DNA of 64,000 bases from Kriegella aquimaris (GTDB lineage Bacteria; Bacteroidota; Bacteroidia; Flavobacteriales; Flavobacteriaceae), in NCBI RefSeq assembly GCF_900103215.1, contig NZ_FNGV01000008.1:62001-126000 (forward strand), written 5' to 3'. This document shows, piece after piece, positions 17,778-25,874 of this stretch (its first letter is position 1; each line of letters opens with the position of its first letter). The notes below the pieces were generated by a model. It saw nothing but the letters and a program-made list of their open reading frames with translations. It did no database searches and was not told the DNA's origin. The position numbers were made by a program, and so were the translations under genes.

Positions 17778-18272
17778 TTAAGTCTGCTTTTTATAATTGA
17801 ATTTCACTTCTTCCTTTGTACCGTCGGCGTGTTCCATGAGTGCATAAATATTGATTTCGGTATCGCTTATACTTTCAAAAGTAAAGCCATCGAAATATGC
17901 ACGATTACCAGCTATTTTGACGAATTTAAAACTTTGGACTTCGTCTTTTTCTTCCCATCCTTTTAAGTCGCTTCCAAAATGTTTAAGCTCGAAAACCAAG
18001 GTTTCACCAACTTGCCGTATATGTCCCAATTCGTAGAATTCCACTGTATTTTCGACAACGAGTTTAAAAGAAAACAGCATTGAATTACCTAAAGGCGGAC
18101 CCCAAATTTCTTCGGTGATGCCACCGAAAGCCTCACCTTTCCAATGACCTTCCATCCAAGCAATTTCTGATAAATTTGCATTGGCTACCATGCTTCCTTC
18201 TTCGTGCACTACAGTATTTTGAGCATGAGCATTTATGCAAATAAGAAAAAATAGGAAGAAATAGCGCTTCAT
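17778..18272 (-). CDS. secreted DUF6265-type protein
   Basis: 164 residues with signal peptide (FFLFFLICINAHAQ). The mature part is a beta-barrel-like domain. Family marks are the WMEGHWKGEAFGGITEEIW block at residues 39-57 and the central FELKHFGSDLKGWEEKD; these match DUF6265, a lipocalin-like family of unknown ligand. It is the first gene of the pair with the zinc-ribbon gene. Confidence 0.78.
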   Translation of the reverse strand: MKRYFFLFFLICINAHAQNTVVHEEGSMVANANLSEIAWMEGHWKGEAFGGITEEIWGPPLGNSMLFSFKLVVENTVEFYELGHIRQVGETLVFELKHFGSDLKGWEEKDEVQSFKFVKIAGNRAYFDGFTFESISDTEINIYALMEHADGTKEEVKFNYKKQT

Positions 18273-18342
18273 TGCAACGAATTTATAAGCAACAAGTTAC
18301 AAATTATCCGATTACAAACGGCTAATATAAGAACTGGGAAGT

Positions 18343-19446
18343 TTAATTTGATGATTGAATGGAATCGATGGAACGGTACAATTTACGCATAACCTCGATT
18401 TTGTGGCTGTCTTCGGCAACAGCATTTGTAGTAAACATCATTACCCCGCTTGACCGAGATTCTAGACCGCCTTTTAAAACGGTTGCGAATTCTCTGGCGG
18501 AAATGATACGTGGGTCATTATGTGCCTGAACAATTGGCCATACCTTCGGATAGGCATTGTCTTTGATGTTTAACCTGTCGCATAACCAAGCTATGTTTTC
18601 GGCCACCCAAGTTGGTTTTCGTTCCATTCTTCCGTGATACACCATTGGAGAAAATACATCAACGGTCTGCTTTAACAAGTCATAATCTAACCCAAGAATA
18701 CGGCGTCTGGCATTATTGAATTCCTCATCGGTCCATGGGCAATGGTATAGCCCCAGAAGGGCATTGGGTCGTATTTGTTCCATAATGCTTTTCATATCTT
18801 CTGCCCAAGAGGCAATCACTTTACATCGCCAATCACGCCATTCTTTTTCTTTGTTTTTGAGTACCCATTGGGCTTTTTCCGAAGTGTTGCCCTCGGGAAT
18901 TTCAATTTCGAAATCTCTAGCGAATGTCTTTAAACAGCTGTTGGAAAAACAGGTTTCAGGTAGTATGGGTTCTGGTTCTTCGAATTGCGCGTGCCAATGT
19001 ACGTAGTCCATCCAAACACCATCGAGTTCAAATTCTTTAATCAATTCGCGCAGTTGGTTCATACGGTAGTTTCGAAAACCAGGTTCGGTAGGGCATACGC
19101 CCATAAACCAAGAGGCGGCCTTCACTTTTTCACCCAATTCATTTATTGCCCAAGCTTCGGGATGTTCGTCAACATAGTTTTTTCCGTTCAAGGTCGCGAA
19201 TTCGGCAAATACCAGGGCACCTTCAGATTTGGCACGTTTCACCATCTCGTGGGTCAATGCGCCACTATGCACGAAAATGGAATTGACACCAAGCTCCTTC
19301 AGACTATGGCCTTTTTCCCAAAGCGGTTTCGGATTACCATAAACGCCCCTGATTTCAATTGTTTTCGCTATTTTTTGCGCGACAAGAAATGGTGGTGGGC
19401 CAAGGTTGATGAGTAGAAGAACTATAACTAAGGTAGTGCGTGACAT
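18343..19446 (-). CDS. secreted glycoside-hydrolase-like TIM-barrel protein
   Basis: 367 residues with an N-terminal signal peptide. The barrel pattern includes VFAEFATLNGKNYVDEHPEA, a strand with ELDGVWMDYVHW near 140-151 that holds the probable catalytic acidic residues, and later GLYHCPWTDEE and VDVFSPMVYHGR strands. It resembles the putative glycosidase families (DUF4015 / GHL10-like) found beside polysaccharide genes, but I cannot name a substrate. The pentapeptide-repeat gene precedes it by 9 bp, so they are probably co-transcribed. Confidence 0.7.
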   Translation of the reverse strand: MSRTTLVIVLLLINLGPPPFLVAQKIAKTIEIRGVYGNPKPLWEKGHSLKELGVNSIFVHSGALTHEMVKRAKSEGALVFAEFATLNGKNYVDEHPEAWAINELGEKVKAASWFMGVCPTEPGFRNYRMNQLRELIKEFELDGVWMDYVHWHAQFEEPEPILPETCFSNSCLKTFARDFEIEIPEGNTSEKAQWVLKNKEKEWRDWRCKVIASWAEDMKSIMEQIRPNALLGLYHCPWTDEEFNNARRRILGLDYDLLKQTVDVFSPMVYHGRMERKPTWVAENIAWLCDRLNIKDNAYPKVWPIVQAHNDPRIISAREFATVLKGGLESRSSGVMMFTTNAVAEDSHKIEVMRKLYRSIDSIQSSN

Positions 19447-19455
19447 TTTTAGTAT

Positions 19456-20034
19456 TTATTGTTGTTCTATTACAATATCGTATTTCTGGAGCAGGCCTAC
19501 AACTTCTGGGGCAGCGAACAAGGCTTTTTTGATACGATTAATTTCAGGGTCCAGACTATAATTGAAGGCCGTTCTAAAATCTGCTCTTTCCAAAAGGCTA
19601 TGCTGAAAAATAGCACCCTTAAGGTCACATCGGTCAAACTGGCACCCGCTTAAATCGGTTTCTGTAAAGTCGACACCTTCAAGTTTAGAAGCAATAAAAC
19701 GAGTGTTTTTAATTTTTAATTGATAGAAAGAAGCAAAGTCGAGTATGCAATTTTCGAAAGTGAAAGACATCAGAAAAGAATTGCAGTCTGAAAACTTGAC
19801 GCCGACCATTTTAGATTCTTTAAACAGACAATCCTTGAAAATGGTATTGGTAAGATTGGTATTACTGAGATTACATGCTATAAATTTACATTCCATGAAA
19901 TTTTGGTTGGCAAGATCTCCGTCAGCAAAATTACAGCGCTCGAAAATACAGTTTTCATATTCCGCTTTGGTAAGCCGCTGCTTGACGTTATTAAAATCTT
20001 TAAAAGTTTTGTCAGCAATAAAGGGGTGTTGCAT
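19456..20034 (-). CDS. pentapeptide-repeat protein
   Basis: 192 residues made largely of A(D/N)LxX-type pentapeptides, e.g. CNFADGDLANQNFMECKF and LSGCQFDRCDLKGA, which fold into a right-handed quadrilateral beta-helix. The repeats run from about residue 25 to 155; a helical tail follows. Some such proteins mimic DNA and protect gyrase (Qnr, MfpA type), but most have unknown roles and no quinolone-related feature can be claimed here. Cys is unusually frequent in the repeats. Confidence 0.85.
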   Translation of the reverse strand: MQHPFIADKTFKDFNNVKQRLTKAEYENCIFERCNFADGDLANQNFMECKFIACNLSNTNLTNTIFKDCLFKESKMVGVKFSDCNSFLMSFTFENCILDFASFYQLKIKNTRFIASKLEGVDFTETDLSGCQFDRCDLKGAIFQHSLLERADFRTAFNYSLDPEINRIKKALFAAPEVVGLLQKYDIVIEQQ

Positions 20035-20145
20035 GTTCTTTTTTTTAAGTCGCTGTTATTTCTCTTTTTAGAATACCGTAGGTATATCAGAAAGAATTTG
20101 GAGTAGAATTTTCTCAAATCTAGCGTTTTACATTCTTTTACTGTA

Positions 20146-21033
20146 TTATAAATCGTCTGGTTCGATATGAATCAACACATGACCTAAGCTAGGTATTTCT
20201 TTTTTTAGGGCGTCTTGAAGTTTATGGGCCAAGTCGTGCCCTTGTGTTACTGATATTTGTCCGTCGACCATAGCATGAAGGTCGACATGATAGTACATAC
20301 CAGCCTTGCGTATGTAACATTTTTCAGTGCCTAAAATTCCATCAACCTGAATCGAGATTGCCCTGATTTCATCTATCAGGTCTTCATAGAGGTGCTCATC
20401 CATGATTTCGCTGAGGGCGGGCCTGAATATCAAATAACTATTGTACAATATAAAACCCGAAGCTAAAAGAGCGGCCCAGTCGTCTGCCGTTTCGTAACCT
20501 TTGCCAAAAAATAGGGCTATGGAGATTCCGATAAATGCCGTTACAGAAGTAATAGCGTCACTTCGATGGTGCCATGCATCTGCTTTTAAGGATGTACTGT
20601 TCGTTTCTATTCCCTTTTTAATAACTATTCGATATGATATTTCTTTCCAAATAATAATTGCACCAAGTACCAGCAATGTCCAAGGTTTTGGTATTTTATG
20701 GGGTGTTCTTATGTGTTGAATACTTTCATAAGCAATTATTGTAGCCGAGGTAACTAGAAAAGCAACGACTACGAAAGTAATTAAGGGCTCTATTTTTCCA
20801 TGCCCGTAGGGGTGGTTCTTGTCTGCGGGCCGTTTGGCATATTTTAATCCAAAGAGGACTAATAGCGAGGCGAAAATGTCGGTTGTAGATTCAATGGCGT
20901 CGGCAATAAGTGCGTATGAATTTCCGAAAAGGCCGGCCAACCCCTTGACCAAGGCCAACCCCATATTGCCTACAATACTGAAATAGGTTGTGCGAATAGC
21001 AATCTGCTCATTGGTCTTTGTTTTCTTTGTCAA
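20146..21033 (-). CDS. cation diffusion facilitator family metal transporter
   Basis: 295-residue inner-membrane metal/proton antiporter with six hydrophobic segments and a cytoplasmic C-terminal domain. The TM5 site is the standard HHRSD (His-xxx-Asp) in KADAWHHRSDA. The TM2 site reads IADAIESTTD, with Glu in place of the usual His or Asp at the first ligand position. That may alter selectivity away from plain zinc. The start overlaps the DUF1801 stop by 4 bp (ATGA), and it is the last gene of a four-gene unit. Confidence 0.9.
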   Translation of the reverse strand: MTKKTKTNEQIAIRTTYFSIVGNMGLALVKGLAGLFGNSYALIADAIESTTDIFASLLVLFGLKYAKRPADKNHPYGHGKIEPLITFVVVAFLVTSATIIAYESIQHIRTPHKIPKPWTLLVLGAIIIWKEISYRIVIKKGIETNSTSLKADAWHHRSDAITSVTAFIGISIALFFGKGYETADDWAALLASGFILYNSYLIFRPALSEIMDEHLYEDLIDEIRAISIQVDGILGTEKCYIRKAGMYYHVDLHAMVDGQISVTQGHDLAHKLQDALKKEIPSLGHVLIHIEPDDL

Positions 21034-21425
21034 CTATCTTTAGATTTCTTTTTAGACTGTTTTTTGGCAGTTGCTTTGTCAATGTTCTCGCTAACCCTAA
21101 ATTTGACGATTTTGGTAATTAATTCTAATGGTATGGGTTTATTAATGGGGAATTGAATAGACCCTTTTCCTGTTTTATAACTTGAAAGCTCTTTGGAAAA
21201 AGCTTTGTTTCCTGATGGGAGGGCATAAAACCCGATATGGTTTTTAAATGCGGCAAAATGAACCAAGATACCATGTAATTTAAAGGTGGGCATGGCATAG
21301 CTGATGGTTTCTTCCGCTTCCGGTGCCGCTTTTTTGATGGAAGTGCGCACTAGTTCCAAAATTTCCTGTGTTTCTTTTGGGAAATCCTGTACATAGTTAT
21401 CCACACTACTTTTTGCGTTATTCAT
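21030..21425 (-). CDS. DUF1801 / YdhG-like protein
   Basis: 131 residues. The central ETISYAMPTFKLHGILVHFAAF and IGFYALPSGNKAF segments match the YdhG/DUF1801 fold, which is related to frataxin-like and MmcQ-like proteins. A Lys/Ser-rich tail ends the protein. Some homologues are described as intracellular iron-handling proteins, which would agree with coupling to the CDF transporter (4-bp overlap), but this is inference. Confidence 0.82.
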   Translation of the reverse strand: MNNAKSSVDNYVQDFPKETQEILELVRTSIKKAAPEAEETISYAMPTFKLHGILVHFAAFKNHIGFYALPSGNKAFSKELSSYKTGKGSIQFPINKPIPLELITKIVKFRVSENIDKATAKKQSKKKSKDS

Positions 21426-21443
21426 GTCATTAAGATAATAGCG

Positions 21444-21728
21444 TTATGTTGCTTTTTTTACGATTTTACCGTCTTCAAAAACTTCATTGTATTCGATGAT
21501 ATCGTTTTTATCATATCGTACCCATGGGCCGTTTTTTATGTTATTCTTAAAATTGCCCACTTGCCAAAGCTGGCCCGTTTCTCGATAGAATTTCCATTCC
21601 CCCTGCATTTTTTCATCTTCGAAAGGACCTCTGGCTTTTAAAGCCCCGTTTTTGAAAAAGTAGGTGAGCATATTATCCATTAACTTATAGGTTTTTTGCC
21701 CGTTTGCATATTGTTTTTTGCTTAACAT
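21444..21728 (-). CDS. YwqK-type MORN-like repeat protein
   Basis: 94 residues with repeated G-x-(W/L)-x-(F/Y)-Y-x-x-G units (ARGPFEDEKMQGEWKFYRE, VGNFKNNIKNGPWVRYD), the YwqK/MORN variant pattern of short beta hairpins. Small proteins of this type are often annotated as antitoxin YwqK, but no toxin partner is adjacent. It sits between DUF1801 and SRPBCC genes in the same unit. Confidence 0.75.
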   Translation of the reverse strand: MLSKKQYANGQKTYKLMDNMLTYFFKNGALKARGPFEDEKMQGEWKFYRETGQLWQVGNFKNNIKNGPWVRYDKNDIIEYNEVFEDGKIVKKAT

Positions 21729-21745
21729 AAATTGGTTTTAGGGCA

Positions 21746-22156
21746 TCAATGCTTTTCCGTATAAACCTTAAAATTATCCAAAATAGCTTGCCATCCAGAA
21801 CGTTGCATAGCTACGGGATTCTCCGTTTCGGTTTCAAAGGTTTCGACAACTTCTGTTTTGCCTTCTTTCTCGGTAAAGGTAACGACTACCTTTCTATTAT
21901 CGTCCAGGGTATAGGCAATACGCTTATGGGGTACCACCTCGTCATAGGTTCCTTCGAAGTCAAAACCAAAACTACCGTCTTTGGCTTCCATTCGCGACAT
22001 AAATTTACCTCCAACCCGAAGATCGTTATCTGCCTTTGTTGTGTGCCAGTCTTCAGAAGCTGTATTCCATTTGACAATATGCTCGGGGCTTGTCCAATAG
22101 TCCCAAACTTTATTCAACGAAGATTTGATTGAGGCTTTTATTGTAACCTGTTCCAT
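21746..22156 (-). CDS. SRPBCC / AHSA1-type START-fold protein
   Basis: 136 residues with the AHSA1 (activator of Hsp90 ATPase-like) signature: VWDYWTSPEHIVKWNTASEDW near residues 18-38, GGKFMSRMEAKDG in the middle, and the closing GWQAILDNFKVY helix. These proteins form a hydrophobic cavity for a small ligand. First gene of the unit SRPBCC - YwqK - DUF1801 - CDF; its promoter should lie in the structured 22157-22345 region. Confidence 0.87.
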   Translation of the reverse strand: MEQVTIKASIKSSLNKVWDYWTSPEHIVKWNTASEDWHTTKADNDLRVGGKFMSRMEAKDGSFGFDFEGTYDEVVPHKRIAYTLDDNRKVVVTFTEKEGKTEVVETFETETENPVAMQRSGWQAILDNFKVYTEKH

Positions 22157-22261
22157 TTTTTTAATGTTCTGAGAGTCTCTAAATTAAGGCAAAAAAACAA
22201 TATGACAAATGCCACTAAAGAGATTATAAAACAAGGTAAAATGACGATGTTTTTTTTAACT

Positions 22262-22351
22262 CTCCGCCCGCAGAGGCAAATACCCCTCTTTCGCAACCTA
22301 ACTAGGCTACAGGGCAGTAAATAACCGGTGTATTCTTTGATGAGCCTAGTT
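22262..22351. other. structured intergenic element (long inverted repeat plus hairpin)
   Basis: AACTAGGCT (22300-22308) and AGCCTAGTT (22343-22351) form a perfect 9-bp inverted repeat with a 34-nt loop. AGAGG/CCTCT (22272-22276 with 22285-22289) forms a neighbouring hairpin. One arm reaches into the last codons of the amidohydrolase gene. On the minus strand it lies after that gene and before the SRPBCC gene. It lacks a T-run, so it is not a simple terminator; 3'-end processing or a 5' leader are both possible. Confidence 0.35.
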
Positions 22352-25300
22352 GTGGCCTAAATCACAACTGCATTTGGGAAGTGTAAAACTTTGTGAAGAC
22401 TCATGCCATTTAAAAGCAGCGTTGTACCGATTGTTTTCCCACCAGAATTTACTGCGTTCCTTCTCTGTATTCCCAATTTCGTTCATAGTGTCCGTATCAA
22501 AAAGACGGCCGTTGACCATGGTATATTTCACGGTTTCGGTATTTCTAATATCATCCAAAGGGTTTTTGTCGAGTACGATCAAATCCGCTAGCTTACCTTC
22601 TTTTAACGATCCAATATCGTTGCCCGCTCCAATATATTGGGCGCCGTTAAGGGTGGCGGCACGTAAGGCTTCCATATTGGTCATTCCTCCCTGTTGCAGC
22701 ATCCATAATTCCCAATGTGCACCAAGACCTTGCAACTGTCCGTGACCACCTAGATTCACTTTCACGCCTGCATTGGCCAAAGCATTTACTGCATTACTGA
22801 CTAAAATGTGACCATTTTCATATTCTTCGTCAGGCACCATGGTACGATGTCTTGAACGGGCGTCAACTATGGCATGGGGTGTATATTTTAGCAGTTTTTC
22901 ATTTTCCCAAACCTGATCTTTTTGGTAGAAATAGTACTCGCCGTTCATTCCACCATAATTTACGATAAGTGTAGGGGTATAGCCCGACTTGCTGGTTTTC
23001 CATAGTTCTTTGACATCTTTATAGACCGGTGCTACAGGAATATTATGTTCGATACCGGTATGGCCATCCATAATCATACTCATGTTGGCGAAGAAGGTAG
23101 AACCTCCTTCGGGAACCACGTTCATTTCCATTTCCCTTGCCGCTTGTAAAATCTGCTGGCGTTGTTCGCGACGGGGCTGGTTATAGCTTTTTACCGATTT
23201 GGCACCAAAAGCTTTTGTTCTTTTGATTGAAGAACGGGCGTCGTCCAAATTGTTTACGACTGCCTTGAAATCCCCATCGGCACCATAGAGAATAAACCCG
23301 GTGGAATAAACGCGCGGCCCGACCATATCACCGCTTTTGACCAATTCGGACATTGTAAACACCGTTTCGGTATTGGCGGATGGATCATGTGCCGTTGTGA
23401 CTCCAAAAGCCAGATTGGCGTATAATGGCCAATGCTTTTGTGTGGTGAGCCCGTATCGAAACGCACCTAAATGGGCATGGGCATCTACAATGCCGGGCAT
23501 AATGGTCTTTCCTTTAACATCATAGACTTTAGCATCTTTTGGAATCGAAACCGATGAGGATGAACCTATTTTAACGATTCGGTTGCCATTGATGACTATG
23601 GTACCATCTTCGATGACCTCGTCACCTTCCATAGTAATCATACGTGCATTGGTAAAAGCGATAATTCCTTTAGGAATATCGGTAGTAATCTTCAAATTTA
23701 TTTTGATGCCTGTGCTATCAGGCTTGACTACTTTTTCCGGGGAGCCGGGCAAGAAGGTAAAACGGTCTTTGATATTGTTGGTAAAGTACTCGTCGCCTAA
23801 TGTCCAATGTACTTTGTTACTGTCTTTTGACCAATGGATGTTGATGCCTGCGTCTTTTGCGATTTGCGATACCGGTACTGATTTCGATTTGTCGTCAAGG
23901 TCAATTTCGGTTCCGTTCAAGACCAAGGGCGCAATATAGGCTTTGTGCAAATGGGTGAAGGCGATCCACTGGTTATTAGGGCTGGGTACGAGCCGATTGG
24001 CATACTTAGATTTGATATGGGTTCTATTATCTTTTCCGTTAAGGTCTACGGAAACCAGCGTTTTGGTCAAATTGCCAAAATAGGTGCCTCCGGTCTGATA
24101 AAATATACGTTTGCCATCTTGAGTAAAAGAGGGATATTCCCCCGTCTTGGAAATCAATTTAATATCGCTTCCTGTCGATGTCATCGTATAAATACCGGGG
24201 TTCTTGGTGAAAGTCGTTCCTTGGTCGTTGTTGCCGTCTTCCTTTCGATATATAATTAGGGTTTGCGAAGGGTTATAGGCTGGCGTTCTGTAAATTCCTT
24301 TGGTAGTGGTCAGCTTTTTGGGTGTTCCTCCAGTAGCGGGTACCGAATGAATGCTTCCTAAATTTTCGTCGTTCCAACTTACATAAATAATTTGTTTTCC
24401 GTCGGGAGAGAAATTGGGTTCAAATTCAAAATCGGTGGCCTGTGTCAAGCGCTTAGGTTTGCCATTGGGCAGTTTTTTGGTCCAAAGGTGCCCTAGTGCA
24501 CTAAAAATAAGGTTTTTTCCATCTGGGGAGGTCACCGCATGCCGAATCATTTTAGACGTAAATGTTTCCGGGGCAACCGGACTTTCAAAATGAAGGGTTT
24601 CCGCTATTTTGATTTCAGCATCGACGGTAAAAGGTATGGGCGTAACCTTGAGGGTCTCAATATCTATTTTATGTATTTTTCCTCCAGACCAAAAAACTAA
24701 TTCCTTATTGTTAGGCATCCAATTGTAATTGGCGTACACCCCAAAAATAGCCCAAGCTTCTTGTTGGTCTTTGTTCAGGTGGTCATAAATGGGCCATTCT
24801 TCCCCAGTTTCCAGATCATGTAGGTAAAGCACCGTTTTGGTACGTACCCGCTTGACAAAAGCCAGTTTTTTGCCATCGGGAGATACCTGTGGCCTCGCGG
24901 CGCCTCCAGGGCCTCCGGTAATCGTCGTGGTTTCGCCCGTTTCGAAATCGTATCTTTTGATGGCATAGATTTGTTTGTTGGGGTCTTTGTTGTATTGAAA
25001 CGAACCTCCGGGATAGACGTCTTCGCTATAGTAAAGATATTTGCCGTCTGGGGAAATGTTGGGTTCATTGACATCTTGCTGGTCGTTCTTTCTTTTGGTC
25101 AATTGCAGTCCGGTTCCACCGCTGATATGGTATTGCCACATTTCGCCAGCACCCAAAGATCGCCCCGAAGTAAAATGTTTACGTGCCACAAGGTAATTGC
25201 CGTCGGGCATCCAGGTGGCGTTGTTCAATAATCGAAAGTCTTCTTTGGTAAGCTGTCTGGGATCGCTGCCGTTGGCATTCATCACCCAAATATTGTCGCC

Positions 25301-25642
25301 TCCACCGGCGTCGCTTGTAAACGAGATATGCTTTCCATCGGGACTAAAACGAGGTTGCACCTCAAAAGGAATTCCAGTACGGAGCGGAGTTGCCTTACCA
25401 CCTGAAATGGGAAGCGTATAAATATCGCCCAAAAGGTCAAAAACCAACGTTTTTCCATCAGGACTCACATCTAGGTTTATCCAAGTGCCCTCATCGGTCG
25501 TGAACGTATGGTCTTTATAGTTAAAGTTGCCTTGGGGGGCAGCGACATCCCATTTGTCTTCTTTTTTATCTTTTTGGTCTTCTTGGGCGGAGAGTTGAAA
25601 CGCAATCAAAAATAGCGTTGCAAAAACTAAAATTCTTGTCAT
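22346..25642 (-). CDS. secreted amidohydrolase with N-terminal TolB-type beta-propeller
   Basis: About 1098 residues from the ATG at 25642, which starts a typical signal peptide (LVFATLFLIAFQLSAQ); an upstream ATG at 25741 adds unrelated sequence. Residues ~50-640 contain repeated SPDGK-type propeller blades (TolB/WD40-like PD40). Residues ~660-1070 are a metal-dependent amidohydrolase with VDAHAHLG near 716, later histidines in HTGIEHN and GGHGQL, and the C-terminal GSLKEGKLADLIVLD block. This is the large imidazolonepropionase-like amidohydrolase family of Bacteroidota, possibly peptidase or cyclic-amide hydrolase. It is divergent from the 605-residue gene. Confidence 0.87.
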   Translation of the reverse strand: MTRILVFATLFLIAFQLSAQEDQKDKKEDKWDVAAPQGNFNYKDHTFTTDEGTWINLDVSPDGKTLVFDLLGDIYTLPISGGKATPLRTGIPFEVQPRFSPDGKHISFTSDAGGGDNIWVMNANGSDPRQLTKEDFRLLNNATWMPDGNYLVARKHFTSGRSLGAGEMWQYHISGGTGLQLTKRKNDQQDVNEPNISPDGKYLYYSEDVYPGGSFQYNKDPNKQIYAIKRYDFETGETTTITGGPGGAARPQVSPDGKKLAFVKRVRTKTVLYLHDLETGEEWPIYDHLNKDQQEAWAIFGVYANYNWMPNNKELVFWSGGKIHKIDIETLKVTPIPFTVDAEIKIAETLHFESPVAPETFTSKMIRHAVTSPDGKNLIFSALGHLWTKKLPNGKPKRLTQATDFEFEPNFSPDGKQIIYVSWNDENLGSIHSVPATGGTPKKLTTTKGIYRTPAYNPSQTLIIYRKEDGNNDQGTTFTKNPGIYTMTSTGSDIKLISKTGEYPSFTQDGKRIFYQTGGTYFGNLTKTLVSVDLNGKDNRTHIKSKYANRLVPSPNNQWIAFTHLHKAYIAPLVLNGTEIDLDDKSKSVPVSQIAKDAGINIHWSKDSNKVHWTLGDEYFTNNIKDRFTFLPGSPEKVVKPDSTGIKINLKITTDIPKGIIAFTNARMITMEGDEVIEDGTIVINGNRIVKIGSSSSVSIPKDAKVYDVKGKTIMPGIVDAHAHLGAFRYGLTTQKHWPLYANLAFGVTTAHDPSANTETVFTMSELVKSGDMVGPRVYSTGFILYGADGDFKAVVNNLDDARSSIKRTKAFGAKSVKSYNQPRREQRQQILQAAREMEMNVVPEGGSTFFANMSMIMDGHTGIEHNIPVAPVYKDVKELWKTSKSGYTPTLIVNYGGMNGEYYFYQKDQVWENEKLLKYTPHAIVDARSRHRTMVPDEEYENGHILVSNAVNALANAGVKVNLGGHGQLQGLGAHWELWMLQQGGMTNMEALRAATLNGAQYIGAGNDIGSLKEGKLADLIVLDKNPLDDIRNTETVKYTMVNGRLFDTDTMNEIGNTEKERSKFWWENNRYNAAFKWHESSQSFTLPKCSCDLGHN

Positions 25643-25874
25643 TGATCGTCTTATTTGGAAAAAATCAAAGATACTGAAATCTTGGGAGTGTACCGTTAAA
25701 CATGAATATATGTGGGCGTCTCCATTAACTGTGGCTATCAAATCGGTCTATGATTAAACCGGAATTATGTTTTTGAATCTTGGGCGATAAAAGATATAAA
25801 GTATGATTTTTATCAGCTTTTAACTTCGATGAATTTACAATCTTTGGAGTTTAATTATTTTTTAAAATACACTC

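Noticed and set aside
22262-22351. c-di-GMP-I-like riboswitch reading of the GCAAA...CGCAA...CTA pattern
   Set aside because: The required helices do not form in the right order and it would face no plus-strand gene; kept only as an unassigned structure.
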